Positions 1 to 7,130 of a stretch of 34,387 nt of DNA are shown one piece after another (positions within the stretch are counted from its first letter, which is position 1; the number at the start of each line of letters is the position of its first letter). Made by a program: the position numbers and the translations under genes. The stretch lies in the NCBI GenBank assembly GCA_947451995.1, contig CANGCI010000003.1:1-34387 (forward strand), read 5' to 3'. The stretch is from Comamonadaceae bacterium (GTDB taxonomy: Bacteria; Pseudomonadota; Gammaproteobacteria; Burkholderiales; Burkholderiaceae_C). The notes under the pieces were generated by a model. It had not been told where the DNA came from, made no database searches, and saw only the letters and a list, made by a program, of their open reading frames with translations.

Positions 1-93
1 AAGAACCACCTCAGGTTCGACACCAGCGTTGCGAATCAAGGCTAATGTATTGCGCGAAGTGCCGCACTTTGGGTTATGGAAGATTGTGACCAT
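1..93 (-). CDS. arsC: Arsenate reductase, ArsC glutaredoxin-type family (N-terminal 31 residues, cut by window edge)
   Basis: The reading frame starts at an ATG on the minus strand at 93 and runs off the left edge, so only 31 residues are visible. They contain FHNPKCGTSRNT, the active-site Cys loop of ArsC/Spx-type thioredoxin-fold reductases, followed by a helix (LALIRNAG) typical of the family. Family members reduce arsenate with glutathione and glutaredoxin in the cytoplasm, although many chromosomal homologues are YffB-like proteins of uncertain substrate. A good Shine-Dalgarno (AGGAG, 6 nt before ATG) supports the start. The gene lies outside the outermost tRNA-derived repeat (190), so it probably marks the ancestral chromosome next to the integration array. 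Confidence 0.8.
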   Translation of the reverse strand, partial: MVTIFHNPKCGTSRNTLALIRNAGVEPEVVL

Positions 94-189
94 CAAGAAC
101 TCCTAATTCGTTCAACTTTATCATTTCAGAACTTCACATTGAGCAGGATAGCCTATGACCAATGAAGGACGATTGGGGGTCTTTTAGAG

Positions 190-314
190 TGGTGGGCCCA
201 CCAGGACTTGAACCTGGGACCAAAGGATTATGAGCAGGCTTAAGAAATAAAACCTATTACAAATCAATGATTTACAAGCGATCTACAGAGGTGTGGAAGT
301 AAATGTAGAACTTC
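190..314 (-). repeat. Copy A: tRNA-Ile2 3'-end core (190-234) plus conserved arm (235-314), att-like, outermost copy
   Basis: Positions 190-234 are identical over 45 bp to the 3' part of the tRNA-Ile2(CAU) gene at 16778-16822. The arm that follows matches copies B and D: a degraded inverted repeat, a 14-bp spacer, TGTGGAA at 292 and the mutated TGTAGAA at 304. Copy A carries the most changes from the other arms: its inverted repeat is broken and one box has a substitution. That fits the distal position, expected to hold the oldest insertion. The sequence just left of the core (CTTTTAGAG) resembles that before copies C and D (CTTTTAAAG). Confidence 0.85.
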
Positions 315-359
315 AAATCAATGCATTTAATGGGTGACAAATCCACCCTCGGCCGTTAA

Positions 360-467
360 AATTTAAGTCTAAAACCTGCACTGCAAGCCTATGTAGACGG
401 GGAAAAAACGACCGTCGATTTGATCAACGAAGTCAAAGCGAAGTATGTCGCGTTACAACGCGGATAA
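360..467 (+). pseudogene. Open-frame remnant, 35 codons without a start codon
   Basis: Between copy A and the toxin-antitoxin pair, one plus-strand frame is open from just after a TAA at 357 to a TAA at 465. It encodes a helical, charged C-terminal-looking peptide that includes DLINEVKAKYVALQRG. There is no ATG or GTG, so it looks like the 3' end of a gene lost upstream rather than a complete gene. The family is not recognised. The rest of the 94-501 interval holds only copy A and AT-rich sequence in which I see no gene. Confidence 0.3.
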
Positions 468-501
468 TGTCTACGGCATCCCTAAAACTTAAACCAATTA
501 A

Positions 502-810
502 ATGCATTCTTCTATCGATCAGTACAAACTGGGTATATCCAATATTTGCAAACGCTACAGCGTTGCAAAATTAGATGTATTTGGCTCTGCTGCTAGGGAA
601 TATGACTTTAATCCCGCTAACAGTGATGCTGATTTTTTAATCGAATTTGCCTCCGAAGTGCAAGTCGGACTTAGTGAATTTATAGGTATTAAAACTGAAC
701 TGGAAAAATTACTAGGACGCAATGTCGATTTAATTGAGCCCGAAGCAATCGTCAATCCTTACGTTCTAGCCAGCATCAAGCGCAATCGCGAAACTATTTA
801 TGCAGCGTGA
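502..810 (+). CDS. mntA: MntA-like minimal nucleotidyltransferase, antitoxin of a type VII toxin-antitoxin pair
   Basis: A 102-residue protein of the minimal nucleotidyltransferase (MNT) family. The polymerase-beta-fold motif is visible as VFGSAAREYD (G28-S29) followed by SDADF (D42, D44). A third acidic residue, probably D76, sits in NVDLIE. The GS-to-DxD spacing is 12 residues, slightly longer than the GSX10DXD usually quoted for MntA. In this family the antitoxin transfers AMP to a tyrosine of the partner HEPN toxin and silences it. It overlaps the HEPN gene by 11 bp, so the two are probably translationally coupled. The family is clear; the modification chemistry is inferred from characterised homologues. 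Confidence 0.85.
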   Translation: MHSSIDQYKLGISNICKRYSVAKLDVFGSAAREYDFNPANSDADFLIEFASEVQVGLSEFIGIKTELEKLLGRNVDLIEPEAIVNPYVLASIKRNRETIYAA

Positions 811-1150
811 CCCTCGCGCCTTCCTTTGGGACGTTCGGGAGTCAGCTTCAGCTATTCAATCGTTTGTTGCTGAATTGAACAGCGATACATATGCTTCGAA
901 TTCAATGGCTCAAGCAGCTTGCGAAAGAAAGTTTGAAATTATTGGCGAGGCCCTTAGTCAACTTTCAAAAGTTGATCCAAATTTGGCAGCAAGAATTCCC
1001 GAACTTTCACAAATTATTGCGTTTAGAAACCAACTCATTCATGGCTACGCCAAGATAAAGGCCAGCACAGTTTGGGCCACAATTCAAAGCTCACTGCCGC
1101 CACTGCTTACTTGCGTCAATGAATTACTCAATGAGTTTGGTGAAGTTTGA
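800..1150 (+). CDS. hepT: HepT-like HEPN ribonuclease toxin
   Basis: A 116-residue all-helical HEPN protein. Residues 76-83 read RNQLIHGY, an exact R-X4-H-X-Y motif; the Arg and His form the RNase site and Y83 is the tyrosine modified in characterised HepT-MntA pairs. The N-terminal helix (DVRESASAIQSFV) and the central FEIIGEAL segment are also typical. It starts inside the end of the upstream nucleotidyltransferase gene and ends 10 bp before a hairpin (1161-1188). With its partner it is the only intact cargo of module 1, where it may stabilise the element or act in defence. Confidence 0.88.
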   Translation: MQRDPRAFLWDVRESASAIQSFVAELNSDTYASNSMAQAACERKFEIIGEALSQLSKVDPNLAARIPELSQIIAFRNQLIHGYAKIKASTVWATIQSSLPPLLTCVNELLNEFGEV

Positions 1151-1160
1151 GGAAAAGAAA

Positions 1161-1188
1161 AAGCGCCTGCAATTTCTTGCAAGCGCTT
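1161..1188 (-). terminator. Hairpin terminator at the end of module 1
   Basis: A 12-bp stem with one mismatch (1161-1172 paired with 1177-1188) closes a GAAA tetraloop when read on the minus strand. It is followed there by a T-rich run (GCTTTTTCTTTTCC). This is the tRNA sense, so transcripts entering from the tRNA side would stop here. On the plus strand it also lies 10 bp after hepT and may help end that message, although the T-run is poor in that direction. Confidence 0.7.
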
Positions 1189-1197
1189 GTTGACATG

Positions 1198-1319
1198 TGG
1201 TGGGCCCACCAGGACTTGAACCTGGGACCAAAGGATTATGAGCAGCTTTAAGATATAAAACCTATTGCAAATCAATAGGTTACACTTTGTTTACAGAGGT
1301 GTGGAAGCAAATGTGGAAG
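1198..1319 (-). repeat. Copy B: tRNA-Ile2 3'-end core (1198-1242) plus conserved arm (1243-1319), att-like
   Basis: The 45-bp core is identical to the 3' end of tRNA-Ile2. The arm has a perfect 8-bp inverted repeat (1259-1266 and 1274-1281, AACCTATT/AATAGGTT, 7-nt loop), a 14-bp spacer and two TGTGGAA boxes at 1300 and 1312. Spacing is identical to copies A and D. The DUF4287 stop codon is only 14 bp past the arm, so the cargo abuts the recombination site. Confidence 0.88.
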
Positions 1320-1332
1320 ACAACTATTCCAA

Positions 1333-1542
1333 TCACTTTTTTGTAAAACAATGCGCAACAATTGCATTGGCGTGCCCATGACCCAGACCATGTTCAATGT
1401 TGAGCCAATTGACAATTTCCATGTGCTTCATGCCTTTTTGTTTATGAACTAGTTTGATCCAATGGTCAATTGGCTGGCCATATTTCTTTTCAATGGATGG
1501 AAAATAAGAGGCTGGACCAGAAGCTTTTGTTTGTTCGCTCAT
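1333..1542 (-). CDS. DUF4287 domain protein
   Basis: A 69-residue protein matching the DUF4287 pattern: SYFPSIEKKYGQPIDHW near the N-terminus, then HMEIVNWL and the highly conserved EHGLGHGHANAIVAH near the C-terminus. The function of the domain is not established to my knowledge; homologues are often small stand-alone proteins or are fused to DUF5655. The ATG at 1542 fits the family's usual length. The gene ends 14 bp from the copy B arm and follows the VOC gene on the same strand with a 24-bp gap, so the two are probably co-transcribed. Confidence 0.85.
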   Translation of the reverse strand: MSEQTKASGPASYFPSIEKKYGQPIDHWIKLVHKQKGMKHMEIVNWLNIEHGLGHGHANAIVAHCFTKK

Positions 1543-1566
1543 CTGAATACTTTGAACAAAATTTAT

Positions 1567-1941
1567 CTAATTTGCAGACATACAAAAGACAGCCAATTTA
1601 TTGCCGTCTAAGTCTCTAAAGTAAGCGCCATAAAATTGGCCGCTCCTAGCACCAGGTGCACCTTCGTCTTTTGCACCTAGCGACAAAGCCTTGGCATGCA
1701 CAGCTTTAACTTGAGCTGGATCTGCAGCAGCAATGGCAACCATCGAACCATTGCCAATGGTGGCTGCATGACCATCAAAGGGCCTCATGACGCTAAACAT
1801 CGGTTTGTCGGCGGCAACTCCCCAACCCACACCCCGATCGCTTTTGAAAAAAGGTTTTGCATTCAGCAGAGCTAAGAGCTCACCGTAGAAATGAACTGCT
1901 TTTTCTAAATCGTTAGTTCCTACACATGTGTAACCAATCAT
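1567..1941 (-). CDS. VOC-family (glyoxalase/bleomycin-resistance fold) protein
   Basis: A 124-residue single VOC module: MIGYTCVGTNDLEKAVHFYGELL opens the first beta-alpha-beta unit, and YGAYFRDLDGNKLAVFCM closes the second. The usual metal ligands are not obvious: the C-terminal position normally filled by Glu reads AVFCM. It may therefore be a binding protein rather than an enzyme. A strong Shine-Dalgarno (AGGAG, 5 nt before ATG) supports the start. An open frame from upstream ends in a 4-bp ATGA overlap with this start codon. The substrate is unknown. Confidence 0.82.
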   Translation of the reverse strand: MIGYTCVGTNDLEKAVHFYGELLALLNAKPFFKSDRGVGWGVAADKPMFSVMRPFDGHAATIGNGSMVAIAAADPAQVKAVHAKALSLGAKDEGAPGARSGQFYGAYFRDLDGNKLAVFCMSAN

Positions 1942-2051
1942 GAAGTCTCCTGATGAAAATTTAAAATTAATGGTCGTTTGAAAAATTCATTGGGCAATTT
2001 AACGCGGTTTCCATCACTGGCCATTCCTGCAAGACTTAGCGTGACCGTCAT
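1938..2051 (-). pseudogene. Possible small ORF or 3' gene remnant overlapping the VOC start
   Basis: Directly after the tannase stop, the same minus-strand frame stays open for 57 codons and ends in a TGA that overlaps the VOC start as ATGA. The first ATG in it is at 2051, giving a 37-residue peptide (includes LSLAGMASDGNRVKLPNEFF). The protein-like composition and the 4-bp coupling suggest the tail of a gene once co-translated with the VOC gene and deleted upstream. I do not recognise the family. Chance remains possible. Confidence 0.3.
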
Positions 2052-2111
2052 ATCGTCAAGCAAGTGGAATTCTTTGAAATAACCGACTTCGTATTTCTTA
2101 TTATTTTGATC

Positions 2112-3812
2112 TCAATGACTTGCACATTCAAAACTGGCAGCCAAATTCACTGGGCCTGCTTTATAACGAGGCCACAGAGGCCATTGGCACAGAGGAAGTG
2201 AGCGCGTTACTTGAAAAGGAGCTTTAACTTCCTGATCAACAACTTCTAAAGTTTCAGGTGCTTTTCCGCGTTCAACCCAATCCACCAGAACAGACAACAT
2301 GTCTACGTTTGAAGGCGCACCTGCGCCCACATGATCGACCCCTGGTGCCGCAAAAAGCCTAGCGAATTTCTTTGTATTTGCAGCTCCCATTTTCTCTTGA
2401 ACGGTCGCAAAGTATTGAATGCCCGCATAGGGGCTTTGTGCATAGTCGGCGAGATTCTCCAAAATTACCAACTTGCCGCCGTTGGCATTAAATTTTGACA
2501 AATCTGGATTTGTAGAGTCCATCAAATTTGATACCTCTAATACCCTGGATGCATTTGCTTGCACAGAATAGCGAGTCAAGTCAGCATTTGGATCGCGCGC
2601 ATAGAAATACTGAATAGCGCCTGCGCCATAAAACCATGCAATTCCGTTAGACATCTTTGGAGGGAATGCTGGAGGCTCTGTACCCAACCACCATGACTGC
2701 CATCCTCCAGTGGGCCCAAAAGATGGGATATTTTCTCCACTTGGACCTCGTGCAGGATATTCATTCACGCCATTCGCCAAGGTGATTGGCATCTTCATAG
2801 GGGAATGCAAAGTTTGCACAGCTTTAATTTGCGCGTCAGTCAAACATGAATTGCTGGCTTCGCCTTTGCAGCGAAGTTGAGTAACATCAAAGCGTTGCCT
2901 GCAACCAATAGGATCCGCAATCAATCCATCTACCAATCCATCTGAAGCATCACAAGCTGCTAAAACTGAATCATGAACCAGTTTTGTATGCGCAGGGCTT
3001 AGCCACGCCGCACCTCTAATGGCCATGCCGTCACGAAGTCCCGCATGCTGCAAACCCGTCCAAGAAATAACCGGGACGCGTGAAAAAATGCCATGAAAGT
3101 CATTTGGATAACGTTGTGCCATCGTAAGGCCTTCACGCCCACCTTCTGAACTGCCCATGAAATACAACTTATCTGGCTTTCGTCCATAGGCACGTTCTGT
3201 AATTACCACAGCAACATCGCGTACTTTTTTATACGAAGCGTGGGCAAAATTTAATAACGCTTCATCATTTAAAGCGAATGCTTGCGGAGGTTCATTCGGT
3301 GTATTTTGATGACCAGAATCCGTTCCCAACGTAACGAAGCCTTGGGCTAATGGCGAAGGTGTGTCAAAACGTTGTGCGGGAGGTAGACCTGTAGCGTTAA
3401 TGAGTGTTCCATTGAAACCGCCGCCACCGTATTGAACAGAGCGGCCGTTCCATTGGGAGGGTAAATTAACTTGAAACAAGATAGGCGGTGCTGTAGAACT
3501 GACGGGTGCAATTCGGCCTAAGATTTTGCAAAACGCTGGCGTGGCCGGCGAAACTCGGCTTGCAGGGGTTGGACCTCTTTCAGCAACAGCTAAATTTGTC
3601 GCAGCGACCCAAGTTGCCGAATCAATTGTTGCTGCACCACTTGGGATCCCAATTTCATTAGAAGCAACCCCCGCTGTTAAAGAGGCGCACCTGACTGCAG
3701 GATCATTCCCCAATGAGACATTTACTGGTACGGTATTTAAATGCGAACACGCACTCAAAAAAATGACTGCACTGAGTGGCACGTATAGGGTTTTTTGGAA
3801 AACATTTTTCAT
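2112..3812 (-). CDS. Tannase/feruloyl esterase family lipoprotein without the conserved disulfide
   Basis: A 566-residue member of the tannase/feruloyl esterase family, which also includes MHETase and hydrolyses aryl esters. The start at 3812 is chosen because AAGGAG lies 9 nt upstream and a lipoprotein signal follows directly (lipobox LSAC, Cys22). The longer frame back to 3929 lacks these. The nucleophile is Ser222 in GSSEGG, the likely acid Asp456 (LADYAQSP) and the base His494 (GVDHVGAG). CDASDGLVDG (287-296) matches the family's calcium site, and the C-terminal SFEC is typical. Characterised members have Cys just before the Ser and just after the His, forming a disulfide (CS-D-HC); here they are Ser221 and Val495. 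It is probably anchored in the outer membrane facing the periplasm or exported. Its substrate is not predictable. Confidence 0.88.
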   Translation of the reverse strand: MKNVFQKTLYVPLSAVIFLSACSHLNTVPVNVSLGNDPAVRCASLTAGVASNEIGIPSGAATIDSATWVAATNLAVAERGPTPASRVSPATPAFCKILGRIAPVSSTAPPILFQVNLPSQWNGRSVQYGGGGFNGTLINATGLPPAQRFDTPSPLAQGFVTLGTDSGHQNTPNEPPQAFALNDEALLNFAHASYKKVRDVAVVITERAYGRKPDKLYFMGSSEGGREGLTMAQRYPNDFHGIFSRVPVISWTGLQHAGLRDGMAIRGAAWLSPAHTKLVHDSVLAACDASDGLVDGLIADPIGCRQRFDVTQLRCKGEASNSCLTDAQIKAVQTLHSPMKMPITLANGVNEYPARGPSGENIPSFGPTGGWQSWWLGTEPPAFPPKMSNGIAWFYGAGAIQYFYARDPNADLTRYSVQANASRVLEVSNLMDSTNPDLSKFNANGGKLVILENLADYAQSPYAGIQYFATVQEKMGAANTKKFARLFAAPGVDHVGAGAPSNVDMLSVLVDWVERGKAPETLEVVDQEVKAPFQVTRSLPLCQWPLWPRYKAGPVNLAASFECASH

Positions 3813-3950
3813 ATTTTGATTCTCCTTATTAATTAAATAATTATTTCGGGACAAGCTAATCGCCACACTGGGTTTTACCCTATTCATGCTTGCTGTTTCG
3901 TTAAAGCTTGCATTCATCAATTGGCTCAAGGAGAGCGCAACATCTAACTG

Positions 3951-3993
3951 ACGCCCGATGACGGATTCGAACCTGCGGCTAAAGGATGATGGA
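3951..3993 (-). repeat. tRNA-3'-half-like scar between two operons
   Basis: On the minus strand this stretch contains CAGGTTCGAATCC preceded by ATCCTTTAGC. It aligns to the tRNA-Ile2 core with about 23 of 31 identities from the anticodon loop through the T-loop. The acceptor part is different and the T-stem does not pair well, so it is not a working tRNA. It lies in the 197-bp gap between the tannase start and the amidase stop, where a module junction would be expected. It could also be the relic of another tRNA's 3' end. Confidence 0.4.
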
Positions 3994-4009
3994 TAGCGAC
4001 CGACATCAA

Positions 4010-5545
4010 TTAAACGGCAGGGCGCATTTCAAAGCTATCACTGATTCCATCGAATGCAGGTGGATGTGTGACAAGTTCTTTTAAGTCGGGACTAGTTTGC
4101 GTTAACATTTTGAGGTCAGGCATTGGTCTGCTACTGCCCTCCTGCAAAGTCCACCAACGCTCCATGGCTTTGGCCATAGACAACAGGCGCGCATCTTGGC
4201 GCAAAGGCGCAATGAGTTGGAGTCCAAATGGCATGCCCGTATCGTCCAACCCCATAGGTAAGGACAGTGCTGGGCACGTACTCAATGTAACCAAGTAAGT
4301 CAAACTTAGCCACTCGTAGTAATTTCGTTGCGGCACGCCATCTATCTGCTGGGCGTACGGCAACTTCCAAGGAAAGGGCGATAGCGGCGTCACTGGCGCC
4401 ACAATCAAATCAAAGTCTTCAAAATTGGTTTGAAACTTCTTAAATATTTGCGTTTGTGTCAGGTGAGCTTGCGCTCGATCGGCCAAGCCAAATTTTTCAG
4501 CAATCGTCAAGTTGGCTCGCACGTTAGCGCCAAGCGATTCTGGATGCGTTCGATTGACTTCTGCAAATCCTGCTAAAAAACTTTCGGCGCGAATCACGTC
4601 AAAACAATGATGGCCCTCGGACAAATCCCAATCTAACCACTGGCAACTTTTAACCTGCGACGACAACGCTTTGATCCTTTGATTAAAAGTGCTTCGAATC
4701 ATGGGATCTATTGCACAAGCACCAAAATCGGCAGTCACGCCAATACGCAGGTCTGAGAGGTCAAGCTCTGCCAATGGCCAAAAGTCACTGGCTGCAATGG
4801 GAATTCCAAGTGGGTCCATGGCATGACAACCCACACTGGCAGACATCATCAGCGCAGTATCTTCTACATTGCGGCCCATCGGTCCAAGAACAGAGATAGC
4901 AGACCAACCAAGACTGCGAGCATCGTTTGCAATCACGCCAGGCGATGGGCGAAGTCCTACAACACCACACAACGCAGCGGGCAAGCGCAATGAACCGCCC
5001 GTATCTGAGCCAGTACAGAGAGGCAACATGTCTGTGGCCAATGCTGCGGCCGATCCACCCGATGATCCTCCTGCATTGAGCTTTGGATTGAAAGGATTAC
5101 CTGTGGCACCCCAAACAGGATTGCGTGTGTTGCCACCTGCTCCCATGTCAGGCACATTAGTTTTGGCGGTCACGATGGCGCCAGCCTGTTTCAACCTTGA
5201 AACCAAAGCGTTATCTACTTTAGGCACATTACCTCGTAAGCGAACATTGCCGTAGGTGGTCAAGAGACCTGCGGTATCTTGCAAGTCTTTGACCCCCAGT
5301 GGCAGACCGTGCAGTGGTGCCAGCGCGTCTCCACTTCGCACTTTTTTTTCTGCCTCTAAAGCTGCGGCCTTGGCTCTAACGTCGTCTCTTGCGCAAATTG
5401 CATTGACCAAGGGATTCAATTGATCGATACGCGCCAAGCAAGCATCGAGCAATTCAACAGGCGAGATATCTCCGCTTGCAATCAGGTCACGCAATGCAAC
5501 AGCACTTTGCGCAACCAGGGCTGATTGTTGGTTTAGATCACTCAT
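4010..5545 (-). CDS. Amidase-signature-family hydrolase
   Basis: A 511-residue amidase-signature enzyme. The Ser-cisSer-Lys triad is visible: Lys86 in LGVKDLQDT, the cis-Ser in GGSSGGSAAA (161-162) and the nucleophile Ser185 in GSDTGGSLRLPA. Length fits the family, whose members hydrolyse amides in the cytoplasm; sequence alone does not tell the substrate. The start ATG overlaps the upstream Bug-protein stop codon as ATGA, so the gene is the last of a three-gene operon: TetR, solute-binding protein, amidase. The pairing suggests uptake and hydrolysis of one amide-containing compound. Confidence 0.92.
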   Translation of the reverse strand: MSDLNQQSALVAQSAVALRDLIASGDISPVELLDACLARIDQLNPLVNAICARDDVRAKAAALEAEKKVRSGDALAPLHGLPLGVKDLQDTAGLLTTYGNVRLRGNVPKVDNALVSRLKQAGAIVTAKTNVPDMGAGGNTRNPVWGATGNPFNPKLNAGGSSGGSAAALATDMLPLCTGSDTGGSLRLPAALCGVVGLRPSPGVIANDARSLGWSAISVLGPMGRNVEDTALMMSASVGCHAMDPLGIPIAASDFWPLAELDLSDLRIGVTADFGACAIDPMIRSTFNQRIKALSSQVKSCQWLDWDLSEGHHCFDVIRAESFLAGFAEVNRTHPESLGANVRANLTIAEKFGLADRAQAHLTQTQIFKKFQTNFEDFDLIVAPVTPLSPFPWKLPYAQQIDGVPQRNYYEWLSLTYLVTLSTCPALSLPMGLDDTGMPFGLQLIAPLRQDARLLSMAKAMERWWTLQEGSSRPMPDLKMLTQTSPDLKELVTHPPAFDGISDSFEMRPAV

Positions 5546-6501
5546 TCAGTCGCAAGTCCCAGCTTGTCGATCAAGGGCTTCCAAACAGCAATGTCACGTT
5601 CTGCAAACGCCAAGACATCTGTGGGTTTACTATCGATCAAACTGACATTCATTCCCGTCATTCTTGTGCTGTAGGCACTGTCAGTACGGCACTTGTTAGA
5701 GGCCACATTCAGCTTTTGAATGGTTTCGGGAGGTGTCCCTTTTTTAGCCACGACCGCAATCCAAGCAGGGCGAGCGAGCACTGCAGGGCCTCCTGCTTCT
5801 GCAATGGTAGGGACATCTGGCATGAGGCTTGAGCGCTCTGAGGAAAACACAGCCAATGGCACTAACTTACCAGCTTTCACTTGCGCCGCCGCCGTGCCGA
5901 TTACAAGGGTCATCGTTTGAATTTGGCTACCCATCAAAGCAGTGAGACCAGCGGCTTCGCCCACAAAAGGAATATGAGTGGCGGGCCATTTCATCGACTC
6001 CGCAAGGGCCGTCGTTAGCAAGTGTGCAGGACTACCTTTGCCGGGGGAACCAAAATTAAGTCCACCATTTTGAGTGGCGGCAATTTTTCCCAAATCCGAC
6101 AAACGCTGAATGCCAGAGCCACTGGGGACTACAAGCACCAAGGGCGAAGTACCGATCACTGCAATACCGTCAAAATCTTTGAGTGGATCATAGGGGAGTT
6201 GGCGGTGCACAAAGGGGGTAATGGTCATCTGCGACATCCCGATAGTCATCACATTGGCGCCATCTGCAGGCAAACCTTTGAGCTGGTTGATGGCCAGGAT
6301 ACCGTTCGCGCCAGGTTTGTTGACAACAACCATAGGCTGTGCAACTTGTCTCGATACACATTCTGCCCAAGCCCTGGTCATCATGTCAGAACCACTGCCG
6401 GGTGGCTGCTGTGCAATCACTTGAAGAGGCGTCTGTGCAATCGCACCAAAAGTTTGTAATAAAACTCCAAGTGCTGCAATTTTGATAGCGGGTAATTTCA
6501 T
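5542..6501 (-). CDS. Bug/TctC-family periplasmic solute-binding protein
   Basis: A 319-residue tripartite tricarboxylate transporter substrate-binding protein of the Bug family, greatly expanded in Burkholderiales. There is a Sec signal peptide (cleavage probably after GAIAQ). The mature part shows the family pattern: PGSGSDMMTRAWAE, VVVNKPGANG, LPYDPLKDFDGIAVIG and later VPTIAEAG. No TctA/TctB membrane genes are nearby, which is common for orphan Bug proteins that use shared permeases or act in sensing. ATGA overlaps at both ends couple it to the TetR regulator upstream and the amidase downstream. The ligand is probably the amidase substrate or a related acid (inference). Confidence 0.92.
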   Translation of the reverse strand: MKLPAIKIAALGVLLQTFGAIAQTPLQVIAQQPPGSGSDMMTRAWAECVSRQVAQPMVVVNKPGANGILAINQLKGLPADGANVMTIGMSQMTITPFVHRQLPYDPLKDFDGIAVIGTSPLVLVVPSGSGIQRLSDLGKIAATQNGGLNFGSPGKGSPAHLLTTALAESMKWPATHIPFVGEAAGLTALMGSQIQTMTLVIGTAAAQVKAGKLVPLAVFSSERSSLMPDVPTIAEAGGPAVLARPAWIAVVAKKGTPPETIQKLNVASNKCRTDSAYSTRMTGMNVSLIDSKPTDVLAFAERDIAVWKPLIDKLGLATE

Positions 6502-7130
6502 TGATTAGTCTCCGTTGTTTTAAGGAAAAATTTCAAAGTATCAGACAGCACACGCAGTTGAGGCTGTATCGTGCTTTCATCTGTGAAGGGTGTGAGTAGA
6601 CCTAGCCCGCGCAATGACGACAAAATGAATTGCATACGCTCTACCCCCTGAGCTTGTGTCGCCAACTCCGGAAAGCTTTCGCTCATTTTGCCTAGCAATG
6701 TTTGTCCTAGCTCAGCTCGCCTTGCTTTGATGTGCTCAGTCAACAGGGCGTCATCACGAACTGCAAGATAGGCAGCCCATGCCACCGTAAATCGAGGTTG
6801 GCCATACAACTGCTGCCACGCCTTGTCTACAAAGTGATTTGCACGTTTGGTTTTAGACCAACTTGCTGGCGGCCAAAAATCGCTGCCATCGCTGAGCTTT
6901 GTAACCAAATGCGCCACTACATCCAACATCAAAGCGGCTTTAGAACCGAAGTGATGCTGGACAGCGCCTGTCGTCATATGAGCAACACGTGCCACTTCAT
7001 GGATCGACAATTGACCATGTCCTTTAGACAGAAGAATTTCTTCCGCTGCATTCAACAATCTGGTTCTTGTTTCTGCGCTTCTAATTTGATGACGTGTTTC
7101 GCGAATGATTACGTTACTCATGTAATGCAT
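6498..7130 (-). CDS. TetR/AcrR-family regulator, first gene of the amidase operon
   Basis: A 210-residue TetR-type repressor. The N-terminal helix-turn-helix is clear (LLNAAEEILLSKGHGQLSIH, then VARVAHMTTGAVQHHFGSK), followed by a helical ligand domain. ATG codons at 7130 and 7121 are both possible starts; the first is given. Its stop overlaps the start of the Bug gene, so the regulator is co-transcribed with its presumed targets. A pair of direct repeats overlaps both start codons and is a likely autoregulatory operator. Confidence 0.9.
   Translation of the reverse strand: MHYMSNVIIRETRHQIRSAETRTRLLNAAEEILLSKGHGQLSIHEVARVAHMTTGAVQHHFGSKAALMLDVVAHLVTKLSDGSDFWPPASWSKTKRANHFVDKAWQQLYGQPRFTVAWAAYLAVRDDALLTEHIKARRAELGQTLLGKMSESFPELATQAQGVERMQFILSSLRGLGLLTPFTDESTIQPQLRVLSDTLKFFLKTTETNQ

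Larger units (their letters stand above)
190..1197. mobile_element. Integration module 1 (MntA/HepT toxin-antitoxin cargo)
   Basis: About 1 kb bounded by tRNA-derived direct repeats A and B. It contains an ORF remnant, a two-gene toxin-antitoxin operon and a terminator hairpin packed against copy B. No integrase is present. Boundaries are inferred from the repeats. It is the most distal and smallest cargo-bearing module with two full ends. Confidence 0.55.

Noticed and set aside
1084-1275. Minus-strand frame across hepT and copy B
   Set aside because: It is antisense to hepT and contains translated tRNA sequence; no family features.
3813-3929. Longer N-terminus for the tannase-family protein
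   Set aside because: The extension would place 39 residues before the lipoprotein signal peptide; a strong ribosome-binding site precedes the ATG at 3812.
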